From Desulfobacula sp. (GTDB lineage: Bacteria; Desulfobacterota; Desulfobacteria; Desulfobacterales; Desulfobacteraceae): 64,000 bases of DNA. This document shows positions 53,537-63,106 of the stretch, piece after piece. The notes under the pieces were generated by a model. The model was given only the letters and a program-made list of their open reading frames with translations, was not told the origin of the DNA and ran no database searches. Location of the stretch: NCBI GenBank assembly GCA_013792075.1, contig VMSR01000202.1, forward strand, positions 1 through 64,000. Reading direction: 5' to 3'. Every line of letters begins with the position of its first letter. Position 1 is the first letter of the stretch. The position numbers and the translations under genes are program-made.

Positions 53537-53835
53537 GGTTCCTCTCTTTTGTCGTCAACGGTTTGGCTCAATCGTTCTCCAATAAATTTTACAAACGCTA
53601 TAGTTCCAAGAAAAGCCACGAGTGCCAGCGTGGTGGCAATATCAAGAAAAGCGGTTTCGCCGCTGCTGATGGCATGTGTTGCAATGAAACTGATGGTAAT
53701 GAATCCGATTAAATCCAAGGCGACTACCCTGTCTGCATGGGTCGGTCCCATCAGCAGTCTGATAAAAGCACAAAGAAAACTGATCAGCAGACCCCCATAA
53801 ACAATGGTGATGGTTACAGGAAACAAATCACTCAC
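53524..53835 (-). CDS. mrpF: Mrp Na+/H+ antiporter subunit F
   Basis: 103 residues, three helices. GPTHADRVVALDLIGFITISFIATHAISSGETAFLDIATTLALVAFLGTIAFVKFIGER follows the MnhF/MrpF pattern well (GP..ADRVVALD, T.FLDIA..LAL..F). It overlaps mrpE by eight bases. Confidence 0.93.
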   Translation of the reverse strand: MSDLFPVTITIVYGGLLISFLCAFIRLLMGPTHADRVVALDLIGFITISFIATHAISSGETAFLDIATTLALVAFLGTIAFVKFIGERLSQTVDDKREEPWKH

Positions 53836-54304
53836 GTGTCACCTCCAGAAGTTTCTTTTCCAGGCCGTTTTTTATTGCAGAAATTACCGCTGCATGATCC
53901 TGTGCAAACATGGCATGAACAATCAGGTGTGTTTTTTCCGGATTGACATCCAGGCTGAGCGTTCCCGGTGTCAGCGACACCATGTTGGCCAACAAGGTGA
54001 TCTCCATATCACTGGTTGCGTCCAGCGGTACATGGACGATATCCGGAACGCTTCTAAATTCCGGAGACAATACTTCCCAGGCCACCTTGATCACTGATGC
54101 CATCATTTCATAATGAAAATAAATCAGCAGAACCACCGCCGCTTTTAACCGCCTGAAATATGATTTATCCAGACCAAAGGGCCGGGTCAGCCACAGGGAG
54201 CCCAGACCCAGGGCAAACCCAATAGAAAAATCGATGATACTGTAGGCATGATTGACCAGGACCCAGGCACCGGCAAAAAAAAGATTCAAAATAAAATAGG
54301 TCAT
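53828..54304 (-). CDS. mrpE: Mrp Na+/H+ antiporter subunit E
   Basis: 158 residues from ATG 54304, four bases into the end of mrpD (ATGA). The longer open frame reaching 54517 lies over mrpD coding sequence and is not used. Two membrane helices near the N-terminus (FILNLFFAGAWVLVNHAYSIIDFSIGFALG), then a soluble part with TLLANMVSLTPGTLSLDVNPE, the MnhE/MrpE signature. Confidence 0.92.
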   Translation of the reverse strand: MTYFILNLFFAGAWVLVNHAYSIIDFSIGFALGLGSLWLTRPFGLDKSYFRRLKAAVVLLIYFHYEMMASVIKVAWEVLSPEFRSVPDIVHVPLDATSDMEITLLANMVSLTPGTLSLDVNPEKTHLIVHAMFAQDHAAVISAIKNGLEKKLLEVTRE

Positions 54305-55806
54305 CCTTTTACTCCTAAAACGGCTTGAATATAGTCCGCCGGTTCTAACAGCTGCAGGGCGGCTTGGTCTGCAAACCGGAAAAAGGGTTCTGCAGCAAGC
54401 CCGATAATGAGTGTCAACAAGGCAAAGGTTGCAATGGGAACGAGATATAAACAGGCCTCCCGTGAGGATAATGACCTGACCGGTTTTGAAACCGGATCGG
54501 TTGGGGCCGGTTTCCAAAAGGCTTCATTCCAGATTTTTAACATGGAATAAATGGTCAGAACACTAACAATAAGGGCTGTTGCCGCCAGCCAGTAATGATC
54601 GGTTTCAATACTGGCCCGAATCACTGCAAATTTGCTCCAGAAACCAGACAGGGGGGGGAAACCGGCAAGGGAAAAAGCCGGTATCATAAACAAAACGGCA
54701 AGCACTGGAAATGATTTATAAACGCCGCCCATTTTGGAAAGATGGTCACTGCCGAATTTACGGTTTAAAAAGCCGCCAATCAGAAACAGGTTTGCTTTTA
54801 CAATGATATGGTGAATCAGATAAAGAATTGAACCTGCAATTGCCAGGCGGGTGTAAAGCGCAATGCCGATGATGATATACCCGACCTGGCTGATGATATG
54901 AAAAGAGAGTATCTTTTTGATCGTAAACTGGCTGGCTGCACCCAGAACACCGGTCAGCATTGTCAGGCCTGACACGGCTATCAGAATAGTCTGCCAGCCG
55001 GTGCCTTCAAAGGGAAAGACCAGGGTAAAGGTTCGGATCACGGCATATATCCCGACTTTTGTCAGCAACGCTGCAAACAAAGCCGCTACGCTGCTTGGAA
55101 GCGTATGATAAGAGGCTGGAAGCCATGCATATAAAGGAAACAGGGCAGACTTAACTGAAAATGAGAACAGAAACAGCCCGGCAAGGATATTGATCAGACC
55201 CGGTGAAAGAACAGGGGTTTTATGATGAAGCTCAGCAAAGTTGAGCATGCCGGTCGCCCCATAAAGAAGCCCAATGGCCAGCAGCATCGTTAGGGTTGAT
55301 ATCAGGTTCAAAAAAACATATTTGACTCCCCCCTGGATTTGGATCGATCCTGCGTCCAGCAGCATCAAACCAAAGGAGGCGATCAGCATGACTTCAAACC
55401 AGACATACAGATTAAACAAATCCGCTGTCAGGAAGGCACCATTCACGCCAGCGAGCAAAAATTGGATCAAGACCTGGTAGTGTGCAAATGAGGGCTTATG
55501 TTTAAGATCAGCTGCCGAATAAATCACAATGCCAAGCCCGATTACCCAGGTGATCAACACCATGGCTGCAGAAAAAAGATCCGCAGCAAACACAATTCCG
55601 TAGGGTGCCGGCCAACTGCCCAGTGAAACTGCCTGGGGACCCTGCTTTACAACCAAGGATATCAGCATCACACCAACGGTCAGACCGAAACCCGCAGTTA
55701 GCGATGATACTGCTGTAACGGCGGTTGTTCTTTTTCTTAACATGCAAAGAAAAAGTGCACCCCCCAATGGAATGATAACAGGCAATACCAGCAGACTGTT
55801 CATCAT
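54301..55806 (-). CDS. mrpD: Mrp Na+/H+ antiporter subunit D
   Basis: 501 residues, about 14 helices, related to the proton-pumping NuoM/NuoN subunits of complex I. The essential Glu lies in LYVWFEVMLIASFGL (about residue 137), and the Lys of the pumping helix is likely in FSVKSALFPLYAWLP. PPLSGFWSK is conserved. Catalytic antiporter subunit together with MrpA. Confidence 0.94.
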   Translation of the reverse strand: MMNSLLVLPVIIPLGGALFLCMLRKRTTAVTAVSSLTAGFGLTVGVMLISLVVKQGPQAVSLGSWPAPYGIVFAADLFSAAMVLITWVIGLGIVIYSAADLKHKPSFAHYQVLIQFLLAGVNGAFLTADLFNLYVWFEVMLIASFGLMLLDAGSIQIQGGVKYVFLNLISTLTMLLAIGLLYGATGMLNFAELHHKTPVLSPGLINILAGLFLFSFSVKSALFPLYAWLPASYHTLPSSVAALFAALLTKVGIYAVIRTFTLVFPFEGTGWQTILIAVSGLTMLTGVLGAASQFTIKKILSFHIISQVGYIIIGIALYTRLAIAGSILYLIHHIIVKANLFLIGGFLNRKFGSDHLSKMGGVYKSFPVLAVLFMIPAFSLAGFPPLSGFWSKFAVIRASIETDHYWLAATALIVSVLTIYSMLKIWNEAFWKPAPTDPVSKPVRSLSSREACLYLVPIATFALLTLIIGLAAEPFFRFADQAALQLLEPADYIQAVLGVKG

Positions 55807-56159
55807 TTCTCCTCTCGTTCAGAGAGATTCATCAGGTTAACATCTGCAGATTCTTGCACCTGGCAGGCTTTGTAGGCCAGTACCAGGCAAAATATCAACA
55901 CGCCGAACCCAATCACAATCGCCGTAAGAATCAAGGCCTGGGAAAGCGGATTGGCATAGGGCGTGTCAGGCATCACACCGCCGGGTGGAATAATCGGCAG
56001 CCCTGTTTTTGAAAGCCGCCCGGAAGTGAGAATCGCCAGATTAACCCCGTTGCTGATCAGGATGAAACCAAACAATATACGCAGAATATGACGTTCCAGC
56101 ATCAAATATACACCAGCCGCAATTAGCATACCGGTTATGAGAGATAATAAGGATTCCAC
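55803..56159 (-). CDS. mrpC: Mrp Na+/H+ antiporter subunit C
   Basis: 118 residues, three helices, NuoK-like: GVYLMLERHILRILFGFILISNGVNLAIL and ANPLSQALILTAIVIGFGVLIFCLVLAYK. Overlaps mrpB by one base and mrpD by four. Confidence 0.93.
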   Translation of the reverse strand: MESLLSLITGMLIAAGVYLMLERHILRILFGFILISNGVNLAILTSGRLSKTGLPIIPPGGVMPDTPYANPLSQALILTAIVIGFGVLIFCLVLAYKACQVQESADVNLMNLSEREEK

Positions 56160-56560
56160 TATTCCAAATCCTCAACGATTCGCAGCAGTATTGACAGCAC
56201 CGCCCCAAACACTGCCAGATAAACTCCGACATCAAACAGCAAGGGTGTCCCCATGGGGAGACTTGTTTTCCACCAGATTCCGCTTAAAAACGGACGATTC
56301 AAAAACAGGGCAAACAGTCCTGAAAAAAGAGAAATACCAACACCCGATACCGCAATCAACCCTGGGGAAAAATGAATCCGCTGCCTGACATATTCAGCAG
56401 ACTCTGCCAATATCATCAGAGCGAAGGCGATCACTGCAATCAGTGCACCGATGAATCCGCCGCCGGGTTCATTATGTCCCCTCAACAGAAGATACAGAGA
56501 GAAAAGCAGCATGATGCCAATAACAATGTGAGCGGTTGTCCTGAAAATCACAGACCTCAT
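56159..56560 (-). CDS. mrpB: Mrp Na+/H+ antiporter subunit B
   Basis: 133 residues, four helices, MnhB family: [40 protein letters not shown] contains the GH..PGGGF signature. Overlaps the mrpA end by four bases. Confidence 0.93.
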   Translation of the reverse strand: MRSVIFRTTAHIVIGIMLLFSLYLLLRGHNEPGGGFIGALIAVIAFALMILAESAEYVRQRIHFSPGLIAVSGVGISLFSGLFALFLNRPFLSGIWWKTSLPMGTPLLFDVGVYLAVFGAVLSILLRIVEDLE

Positions 56561-58797
56561 CCGTTTCTCCTTTTTCTTTTTTTCAGGAGGGTCGACGCAC
56601 CCAAAGCGGCCATGACCACAACTGATATCTCTCCCAATGTATCCATTGCTCTGAAATCGACTAGGATGACATTGACAATATTTCTTCCATGGGCTGCGAT
56701 GACACTGTTGGCTGCAAAGTAGTCCGTCAGTTTTGTATCCATTGTTCCAGAGGTAATGCTGGTAAGCGTCCAGAAAACGCCGACACCAATCGACAGGGAA
56801 ACACCTGCATTGACGGCTCGTCTGACTGCCGAATGGGTTGCAGTATCAGCAAATCCTGGCAATCGGCGCACCACCATCACCAGGAAGATGACGGTCAGGG
56901 TTTCAACCAGCAGTTGGGTTTTGGCAACATCCGGTGCATTGTAAAACATCAAAAACAAGGTCGTTATAAACCCGGCCGTACCCAGCGAGAAAATCCCCAT
57001 TAACCTTGACGCAGACAGCAGCAGGGTTATCACTGCCGCTAGAAGGAAAACAGCCAGTATGACTTCATGCAAACTGACCCCATGGAAATCCATTGTGCGA
57101 GGAACGGGTAAGGCCGCTGCATACCAGAGGAGGTGAACCCCCAATATGCTGAAAAGCAAAAGCATATAATCAGACAACCGACCATGCTGAAAAATTCCTG
57201 TCTGCCAGGATGCCAGCCGGGATATCATCTGCATCACCTTTTCGAAACAATCGTTTCCCGACGGCAGCCGTCTGGTGATCTGGTCTATAAAACCCGAGAT
57301 CGCATCATGATACCTGTACACCACTAAACCCAGCAGCAAGGACACCCCCCCCAGTATCAACGGCAGGTTGATGCCCTGCCACAGTTTGAGAGGTTCTGTC
57401 TCAAGGCCTGGATTGACAGCGATACTGGCCGGACCTATCAGTGTTGCGTTGAGCCAGTCTAATCCGAACAGTGTTGTGAACAGTCCGAGAAATCCAAGAC
57501 ACAACGGGGGCAGCCACAAAAATGTGTATTTCTCGACAGACTTAAGCGGTACACTATTTTCATCGGGTTTAACAAGAAATGGTTTGATAACGATTATAAA
57601 CGCAAGCCCCGCCATGACAGCGTTAATCAGAACAAGTATTGCCGTCGGCAGATATGAAACACCGAGGGCCGCTTTATACATATATTCCTTGCTGAGGAAT
57701 CCGGGCAGGGGGGGGATCCCTGCTTTTGACAAAGCAGACAATCCGGCAGCAATAAAACTCATCTTAAGGATACCGCCCAACCCGGCAAGATGCCGATAAT
57801 CTCGGGTGCCGGCTGCTTTGTCAACCGTACCGATCACCATGAAAAAGGCTGCTTTGTAAAGCGCATGGGCAATGATGAACATCATGGCGGCGGCTATTGC
57901 AAAGCGGCTGCCAAACGCCAGGAGAAACATCAATTTCCCCAGTGCTACGTTGGTACTGTAAGCCAGCATCAACTTGAGGTCTGTTTGTTTTAGCGCAAGC
58001 AACCCTGTCCAGACAGCTGTTGTACCCCCCACAAGGACAAGAGACCAGAACCACAGGTCACTGTGGCAAAAAACAGGAGATAATCGGGCCAGCAGATAAA
58101 CACCGGCCTTGACCATGGTTGCTGAGTGCAGATATGCACTGACCGGAGCTGGTGCTGACATGGCACCGGGCAGCCAGAAATGAAAGGGGATCTGTGCTGA
58201 TTTTGTAAATGCACCGGCAAGTATCAGGATGAGTGTTGGTAAAAACAGGTTGCTGGTCTTGATCAAATGAATATTTTTTATGATGTGATCCAGTTCATAG
58301 CTGCCGGCCATGCCGCCCAGCATTATCAAACCCGCCAGGAGAGCCAGTCCTCCAGCGCCGGTCACCAGAATGGCTTGAAGTGCATTTTTTCTGGATATCT
58401 GTTGATCATGATTGAAGCCGATCAACAGATACGATGTGATTGTGGTCAATTCCCAGAAAATAAACAGAATCAAAATATTCCCCGCCAGAACCAGTCCGAG
58501 CATGGCCATCATGAACAGGGTCAGGTAGATATGGAACAATGCGCTGGACGGCTTGCCTTTCATGTAATGGTAGGCATAAAGCTGCACCAGAAAACCGATG
58601 CCGCATATCAGCCATGAAAAAAGCATGCTCAACCCATCCAGCTGTATCGAAAAGGAAACCCCTAAAGACGGCACCCATTGCCATTGCCAGCGCACCCCAT
58701 GGGGGTCGTATAGGCTTGAAAGCGATAAGAGCAGCAACAGATGGACAAAAACAGATATGACCATTGCTGTTCGCTGAAATGTGAATGCATTTTTCAA
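56557..58797 (-). CDS. mrpA: Mrp Na+/H+ antiporter subunit A
   Basis: 746 residues from TTG at 58797. Large NuoL-like subunit of about 20 helices. The conserved Glu is in [18 protein letters not shown], with pumping-helix residues in [18 protein letters not shown]-terminal MbhD/DUF4040-like part (about 620-740: [43 protein letters not shown]) is fused, as in normal MrpA. The protein couples Na+ extrusion to H+ entry, important for a marine anaerobe and for alkaline or salt stress. Start codon and ribosome-binding site (GGAGGG, 12 bases upstream) are weak; ATG at codon 12 is an alternative. Confidence 0.92.
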   Translation of the reverse strand: MKNAFTFQRTAMVISVFVHLLLLLSLSSLYDPHGVRWQWQWVPSLGVSFSIQLDGLSMLFSWLICGIGFLVQLYAYHYMKGKPSSALFHIYLTLFMMAMLGLVLAGNILILFIFWELTTITSYLLIGFNHDQQISRKNALQAILVTGAGGLALLAGLIMLGGMAGSYELDHIIKNIHLIKTSNLFLPTLILILAGAFTKSAQIPFHFWLPGAMSAPAPVSAYLHSATMVKAGVYLLARLSPVFCHSDLWFWSLVLVGGTTAVWTGLLALKQTDLKLMLAYSTNVALGKLMFLLAFGSRFAIAAAMMFIIAHALYKAAFFMVIGTVDKAAGTRDYRHLAGLGGILKMSFIAAGLSALSKAGIPPLPGFLSKEYMYKAALGVSYLPTAILVLINAVMAGLAFIIVIKPFLVKPDENSVPLKSVEKYTFLWLPPLCLGFLGLFTTLFGLDWLNATLIGPASIAVNPGLETEPLKLWQGINLPLILGGVSLLLGLVVYRYHDAISGFIDQITRRLPSGNDCFEKVMQMISRLASWQTGIFQHGRLSDYMLLLFSILGVHLLWYAAALPVPRTMDFHGVSLHEVILAVFLLAAVITLLLSASRLMGIFSLGTAGFITTLFLMFYNAPDVAKTQLLVETLTVIFLVMVVRRLPGFADTATHSAVRRAVNAGVSLSIGVGVFWTLTSITSGTMDTKLTDYFAANSVIAAHGRNIVNVILVDFRAMDTLGEISVVVMAALGASTLLKKRKRRNG

Positions 58798-58868
58798 GAA
58801 AATAGTGTTCCCTCCATCTTGGAATATGATATCGTTTTATAAACAAGCACGACGCAATCGCCCCTCAA

Positions 58869-59378
58869 TCAGCTATCGGTTTTTTGCCCAAGGTCAGATT
58901 TTTGGGTTTTATCCTGAGGAAAAATATGGTCAGAGATGGATGTACTTTTTTGTGACGATTTCAGCACTAAAAAGTATCCGATACTCATGGCAAAGATTAC
59001 CCCGGCCATGGCCCAGACATAATCTGAACTGACTTTGTTAAAATCGAGAATAATTATCTTTCGGGCAATTGCCATCAGTGCTGTTGCCATGACAATCTGT
59101 ACATGTATGACATCTTCCCGCAGGTAGATGCAGATATTGACAAAGATCTCGATGGCAATCAGGACCGCCATGAACGCACCGAATGTCGCAAGGATATCGC
59201 TGATAGTCAGTAAAAAAAGCGGCGGTGTCATCAGTTTTTCGTACAATACCCAGCACACGTCAACTACGCCCCAGATAATAACAGCCGTCATTATCAGTGC
59301 CATAATCCTTACCGCAACCCTTATGACAGAGTGAAGTTTTAATATCAGCGGTTCATCCTTGTATTCTTGCTTATCCAT
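58869..59378 (-). CDS. PsiE-family small membrane protein
   Basis: 169 residues with four helices: VAVRIMALIMTAVIIWGVVDV, LLTISDILATFGAFMAVLIAIEIFVNICIY, VIHVQIVMATALMAIARKIIILDF and a last helix near 125-145. Matches the phosphate-starvation-inducible PsiE family (unknown biochemical role). It lies between the tandem usp gene and mrpA on the same strand. The hydrophilic tail after about 145 is rich in Ser and Lys. Confidence 0.82.
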   Translation of the reverse strand: MDKQEYKDEPLILKLHSVIRVAVRIMALIMTAVIIWGVVDVCWVLYEKLMTPPLFLLTISDILATFGAFMAVLIAIEIFVNICIYLREDVIHVQIVMATALMAIARKIIILDFNKVSSDYVWAMAGVIFAMSIGYFLVLKSSQKSTSISDHIFPQDKTQKSDLGQKTDS

Positions 59379-59404
59379 AATTATGCTCCAAGGTCAATTC
59401 ATCT

Positions 59405-60322
59405 TTATTCCGAGGTTATAGCTTCCAATATGTTTAATCCTTCCCCCTTTTTCTTGACGGCCAGAAGCGGCCTGTCAAGTTTTCTGATTAACCCTTCTGT
59501 GATACTCCCGAGCAGAATCGCGGCAATGTCTCCGCTGCGTCCCCGTGCACCGACAACGACCAGATCGGTGTCCATATTTTCTGAAAACTGCTGTATACCT
59601 TTAACAACATCATTGCTTTTTATAAAAAACGGCTTGATGCCAATCGATTTCAGGTCAACTTTTGCCAGAGATGCGCTTAATTTTGATTTTGCATTCTCCA
59701 GCATAATGTTTGTAAATTCCTCATAGGACTTTCCCGTTTTATGGTGTCCTGCCGGCACCCTGTAAGTGTTCAGGATATATATATGATCCAGCCCTGCTGC
59801 CTTGGCAAACGCACTGCCCACATCCAGGGCATTCAGCGAATGATCTGAAAAGTCAACCGGTACCAGTATTTTTTCAATCAAAGCCCTTGCACCTTTCGGA
59901 ACAATCATAACCGAACAAAACGCTTTTCTTGCCAACTTTTCAGAGAGAGCTTTGCTGGCGGCACTGTCACCCGCCTGATGGCCCACGATCAAAAGGTCTA
60001 TATCTTGTTTTTTTGTATATGAAATTAAAAGCCCCAGCAAGGGTCCTTCCAATGGTTGAAAAATCAGTTTTGAATTCTCATGGCCTTTAAAGTGCTGTTC
60101 AACACTCTGTTTCATCCTTTCTTCCACGGCCACCTCAACAGGGGAGGCAATTTGTGGATAGATTTTTTTAATTTCTTCAGGAATATCGAATGTGTCAGAG
60201 ACATAGACAAAATGTATTTCCTCAGATTTAGCCATCTTCGATAGTATTCCGGCATTCTGGATCAGGTTTTCGTCATGATCATCCAGATTCAGGACAACCA
60301 TTATTTTTTTGTAGCGATACAT
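59405..60322 (-). CDS. Tandem universal stress protein
   Basis: 305 residues, two Usp domains (about 1-143 and 148-295). The second has the ATP-binding pattern G-x2-G-x9-G-S in GARGRSGDIAAILLGS and the PVDFSDHSLNALD start. The first has the corresponding GHQAGDSAASKALSEKLAR with the Gly pattern altered, so only the second domain may bind ATP. AAAGGAGGAACT before the ATG. It shares an operon with the GAF protein upstream and the PsiE-like gene downstream. Confidence 0.9.
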   Translation of the reverse strand: MYRYKKIMVVLNLDDHDENLIQNAGILSKMAKSEEIHFVYVSDTFDIPEEIKKIYPQIASPVEVAVEERMKQSVEQHFKGHENSKLIFQPLEGPLLGLLISYTKKQDIDLLIVGHQAGDSAASKALSEKLARKAFCSVMIVPKGARALIEKILVPVDFSDHSLNALDVGSAFAKAAGLDHIYILNTYRVPAGHHKTGKSYEEFTNIMLENAKSKLSASLAKVDLKSIGIKPFFIKSNDVVKGIQQFSENMDTDLVVVGARGRSGDIAAILLGSITEGLIRKLDRPLLAVKKKGEGLNILEAITSE

Positions 60323-60359
60323 AGTTCCTCCTTTTTCTAACTTTAATGATTTCCCAGTT

Positions 60360-61079
60360 TTAACCCTTTTCCTCTGCTTTCATTTTTTTATACCAATCTT
60401 TATGGCCATAGAGTTCTTCTGTACAAAGCGGACATATACTGTGGCTGAAAGACGCCTCTGTTTTTTTTTCTATATAGGTTTCCATCATTTCCCAGTTTCC
60501 GCTGCTGTTTCGAATTTTTTTACAGCCGGAACATATGGGTAAAATGCCACGCAGTATTCTCATTTCATCGATAAATTCTGAAAGCGTTTTGTTTTTTTCT
60601 CCAAGAGCCGCATTCATATGGATGAGTTCGACATTGGACTGGATAACATCACGGAGGCTTTCCATCAGATCAATATGTTCCTTTGAAAAGTGATTTTCTT
60701 TATTATCCTGAACACAAATAGTACCAAAAGGTTGCTTATCTGGATATAGAATCGGCAGGCCCAAATAGGACACCATCTCTTTTTTAACGGTAAACGGCTG
60801 GTCCGATTTCGCATGATCCTCTGCATTTTCAACGATCAGCGGCGCTTTGGTTTTGATCACTCTTTCACAATATATGCCTGAGTTTAAAAAAGGTGTTCTT
60901 TCACCGGAGATATAGGGATTGTCTTTATTGGAGCTGGCGACAACAACTTCCAAGTCTTCCTTGTCAATTCTCATTATCATCGATGCTGGTATTCCCAATA
61001 AAGAACTTGCAAGATCAACAATTTTCTGCCACTTGAACAATATTTTTTCATGTATCTCAAGATTTATTGACGCTTCCAT
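60360..61079 (-). CDS. GAF-domain protein with C-terminal zinc-finger-like tail
   Basis: 239 residues. A GAF domain (about 12-155) with SMIMRIDKEDLEVVVASSN, YCERVIKTKAPLIVENA, and YLGLPILYPDKQPFGTICVQDN. A helix then leads to the tail GILPICSGCKKIRN...W..ME.YIEKKTEASFSHSICPLCTEELYG, with C-x2-C and C-x2-C pairs (about 182-185 and 217-220), a module often found behind PAS/GAF/receiver domains in sulfate reducers. It may sense a redox or small-molecule signal for the downstream usp-psiE-mrp genes. Confidence 0.82.
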   Translation of the reverse strand: MEASINLEIHEKILFKWQKIVDLASSLLGIPASMIMRIDKEDLEVVVASSNKDNPYISGERTPFLNSGIYCERVIKTKAPLIVENAEDHAKSDQPFTVKKEMVSYLGLPILYPDKQPFGTICVQDNKENHFSKEHIDLMESLRDVIQSNVELIHMNAALGEKNKTLSEFIDEMRILRGILPICSGCKKIRNSSGNWEMMETYIEKKTEASFSHSICPLCTEELYGHKDWYKKMKAEEKG

Positions 61080-61245
61080 TTTTTTCCTTGTATATATTCG
61101 ATTCCATTTTTTATATCACCATCAGCTTAAAGTTCAAGGCAAACCGCTAATTGATATAAAACGTTTTATCCCTGTTTTACAGTTTCGGTGATTTACCACA
61201 TAGTCTGGAATTTAAAATGTCTCCTGAAAACTTTCTTTTCACTAT

Positions 61246-61273
61246 GAAGCCCTCTTAGTTTTAAGAGGGCTTC
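61246..61273. terminator. Intrinsic terminator with perfect 12-base stem
   Basis: GAAGCCCTCTTA / TAAGAGGGCTTC arms with a four-base GTTT loop. It lies 20 bases downstream of the 28-codon leftward gene and 167 bases upstream of the GAF gene, so it probably ends the small-gene transcript. The T-rich side is better rightward (TTGATTTT), so it could also work bidirectionally. Confidence 0.75.
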
Positions 61274-61292
61274 TTGATTTTACACTAAAAAA

Positions 61293-61379
61293 TTATAACT
61301 CACAGGTTCCGTTTTTGGAGCCGTAACATTTGTCTAAGTGGTGTGCGATAATAATCACAGCAATTATAGTTGATATCAT
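61293..61379 (-). CDS. 28-residue single-helix membrane miniprotein
   Basis: ATG 61379 follows a good AGGAGA site (in ATAAGGAGAACTCTC). The peptide has a hydrophobic run STIIAVIIIAHH and then a short polar tail with two Cys (DKCYGSKNGTCEL). The stop is followed by a perfect intrinsic hairpin. Ribosome-binding site, helix-like sequence and terminator together support a real gene. Role unknown; the Cys pair and His pair could bind a metal. Confidence 0.6.
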   Translation of the reverse strand: MISTIIAVIIIAHHLDKCYGSKNGTCEL

Positions 61380-61471
61380 GAGAGTTCTCCTTATTTAGCA
61401 CTTATCGTGTCGTTTTATAATTTATATCTAATAAATTTTTACTCTATTGTTAAAGACACTGCTCTTTTAAT

Positions 61472-61615
61472 TTACCCGGCCACGTCAATTCCTGGGTCGC
61501 ACCCCAAGCTTTTGTCAGGATTTTCACATTCAAAGTTTTTATGTCTTGTATCTGCGTGACCTTCTGATCTTTCCTGCTCATTTTCTACATAATCTTCAGT
61601 TCTTTTTTTAGTCAT
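61472..61615 (-). CDS. 47-residue hydrophilic miniprotein
   Basis: ATG 61615 with GAGGTGAT upstream. The peptide is highly charged (MTKKRTEDYVENEQERSEGH...), with two Cys (FECENP and LGCDPG) and ends DVAG. No membrane helix. It lies 92 bases upstream of the 28-codon gene on the same strand, and the two could be one transcript ended by the hairpin at 61246-61273. No family recognised. Confidence 0.5.
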   Translation of the reverse strand: MTKKRTEDYVENEQERSEGHADTRHKNFECENPDKSLGCDPGIDVAG

Positions 61616-61974
61616 TTTATCACCTCATGTTTTTTTGTTTTTATTATTTCATTTAAGCCAAGTACTTTCTCTGTTGCCGTAAACATAATTTAAAACATCA
61701 AGGTTTAATTTCAATACTTGTAATATGAGGGTTTAATAATAGGTAAAAACTATTATTAATCGGTTAAAAAAAATCCAACCCAATTTTGTCAGCAATGAAT
61801 AAGTTGTGAATACTTGCATCAATGTTGATGATCAAAATAATTGTATCCGTTCACGGGGTTGATAATTAATTATAAAAGCCTGGAATCATAAGCAAAAAGT
61901 TGTTTTTTACAACCTACTGAAATAATTAAACAAAAATCTAGATTTTTGTTTTTTAATATGTTACGCTCTTTTAC
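61616..61974. other. AT-rich non-coding stretch with two inverted repeats
   Basis: Contains a perfect 10-base hairpin TTAATAATAG / CTATTATTAA at 61734-61760 (7-base loop) and a perfect 24-base palindrome at 61928-61951 centred on CTAG. No gene seen. The palindrome lies 24 bases before the IS66-like fragment and could be linked to that insertion. Confidence 0.55.
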
Positions 61975-62082
61975 ATGGAAATTAAAAGACCATTTACAGA
62001 TGAAGATTGGGCCGTAACTCCAGAACCAGTCCGGCAGTATATTGTCCAGCTGGAGGGAATAGTCATCAAGCTCATCAAGGAA
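61975..62082 (+). pseudogene. N-terminal fragment of an IS66-family transposase
   Basis: From ATG 61975 about 36 codons read [19 protein letters not shown] followed by [17 protein letters not shown], which matches the N-terminus of IS66 TnpC proteins (the [17 protein letters not shown] pattern). The match ends near 62082, where the next gene's sequence begins in another frame. No other part of an IS66 element was found. Confidence 0.65.
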
Positions 62083-62108
62083 TCCTTAGCAATAATGAAT
62101 CAGCAAAA

Positions 62109-62606
62109 GTGGCATATAAAAAATTTGGATTTTCCAGCTATATTATTGACGACGAGTACATATTAATTGCGGGAGAATTGAAAGAAAGAAATCTGATAAC
62201 AGTTTATGAGAGGTCGGGTGAACGTATTGAACCTAATGTTTTTCATCATATGCAAATTCAACTGCTTGTCAAAAGTGCTGAATTGAAAATTTTGGATATT
62301 CATGTGAAAATTCCAGGTGCTCCTCATGATGATATTTGCAGGGAAATGGAAAACAGTCTTGATAAAATAAAGGGGCTCACCATTGCGCCAGGATTCACTG
62401 CCAAAGTCAAAAAAATTGCAGGCGGTATAAAAGGATGTGCCCATTTGACAACTTTGCTTTTATCTATGGCACCAGCAGCACTTCAGGGATACTGGATATT
62501 CGAAGCACGTGAAGAACATAGAAGTGCAAATTCAATTCTTGATGTCGAAAAATATTTAGTGGATACCTGCTATGCATGGCGCAAAGACGGCCCGCTAACT
62601 ATATAA
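62109..62606 (+). CDS. DUF2889 family protein, 5' end probably lost
   Basis: About 165 residues from GTG 62109; the frame is open upstream to 62007, but that part overlaps the transposase fragment. Family features: [87 protein letters not shown], and [11 protein letters not shown] at the end. DUF2889 proteins are of unknown function. No ribosome-binding site is visible for the GTG, so the gene was probably truncated at its 5' end by the IS66-like insertion, and expression is doubtful. Confidence 0.7.
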   Translation: MAYKKFGFSSYIIDDEYILIAGELKERNLITVYERSGERIEPNVFHHMQIQLLVKSAELKILDIHVKIPGAPHDDICREMENSLDKIKGLTIAPGFTAKVKKIAGGIKGCAHLTTLLLSMAPAALQGYWIFEAREEHRSANSILDVEKYLVDTCYAWRKDGPLTI

Positions 62607-62711
62607 GTGACGATTGTAAAATGGCGTTGTGGGTTTGACTTGTGAAATTGATATTTGTATGTTGAAGCTATAGAAAAAATTGTTGCTATGTTTTTTATAT
62701 ATTATAGAGAT

Positions 62712-62912
62712 TAATGTGGGAATATGCCCATCCATGTTGCCTTTGGCTCATATAATTGAGTGACAATGTTTATTCAAAAAAAATCTGGTATACCATATAT
62801 GAGGGATGCTCAAATTTTGGCTGGACTGAGTCTTTAAAATACCAGTTCACACTCCAGAAGACGTTCCAATTCTAAGCGATTATAGACATATGTGTCGCTC
62901 AATTCCTAATTC
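62712..62912 (+). repeat. Dispersed non-coding repeat, copy 2
   Basis: Shares with copy 1 (50721-50848) the blocks GGCTCATATAAT (62745), TACCATATAT (62791) and the 20-mer beginning CTGGACTGAG (62821-62840), at the same spacing to within one base. Beyond 62840 it continues with CCAGTTCACACTCC, resembling copy 3, and ATAGACATATGTGTCGCT (62883-62900), resembling the tails of copies 1 and 3. Confidence 0.72.
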
Positions 62913-63062
62913 AAAAATCTGCAAAAATAAGAACTTTTGTACTTTTGATTTTGAATACAAATTATCGCTACCGGATTTCGTGTGTCACTAAGCACTGGAA
63001 AACCAATTAACCGCATTTATAGCCTTGAGTTTTAAGGTTGTTATTGAGTTTTTCTTCACAGG

Positions 63063-63106
63063 CTCAAAAAAAAACGAGACAGGAAAAATTCAATCCTGTC
63101 TCGTTT
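63063..63106 (-). terminator. Strong leftward Rho-independent terminator
   Basis: Perfect 13-base stem AAACGAGACAGGA (63072-63084) / TCCTGTCTCGTTT (63094-63106), nine-base loop. Read leftward the stem is followed by nine T (complement of the A run 63066-63074). This is a textbook terminator for a transcript coming from the right, that is, through the 49-base repeat array. Confidence 0.85.

Noticed and set aside
54305-54517. N-terminal extension of mrpE by 71 codons
   Set aside because: It overlaps mrpD coding sequence; ATG 54304 overlapping the mrpD stop gives the normal MrpE start.
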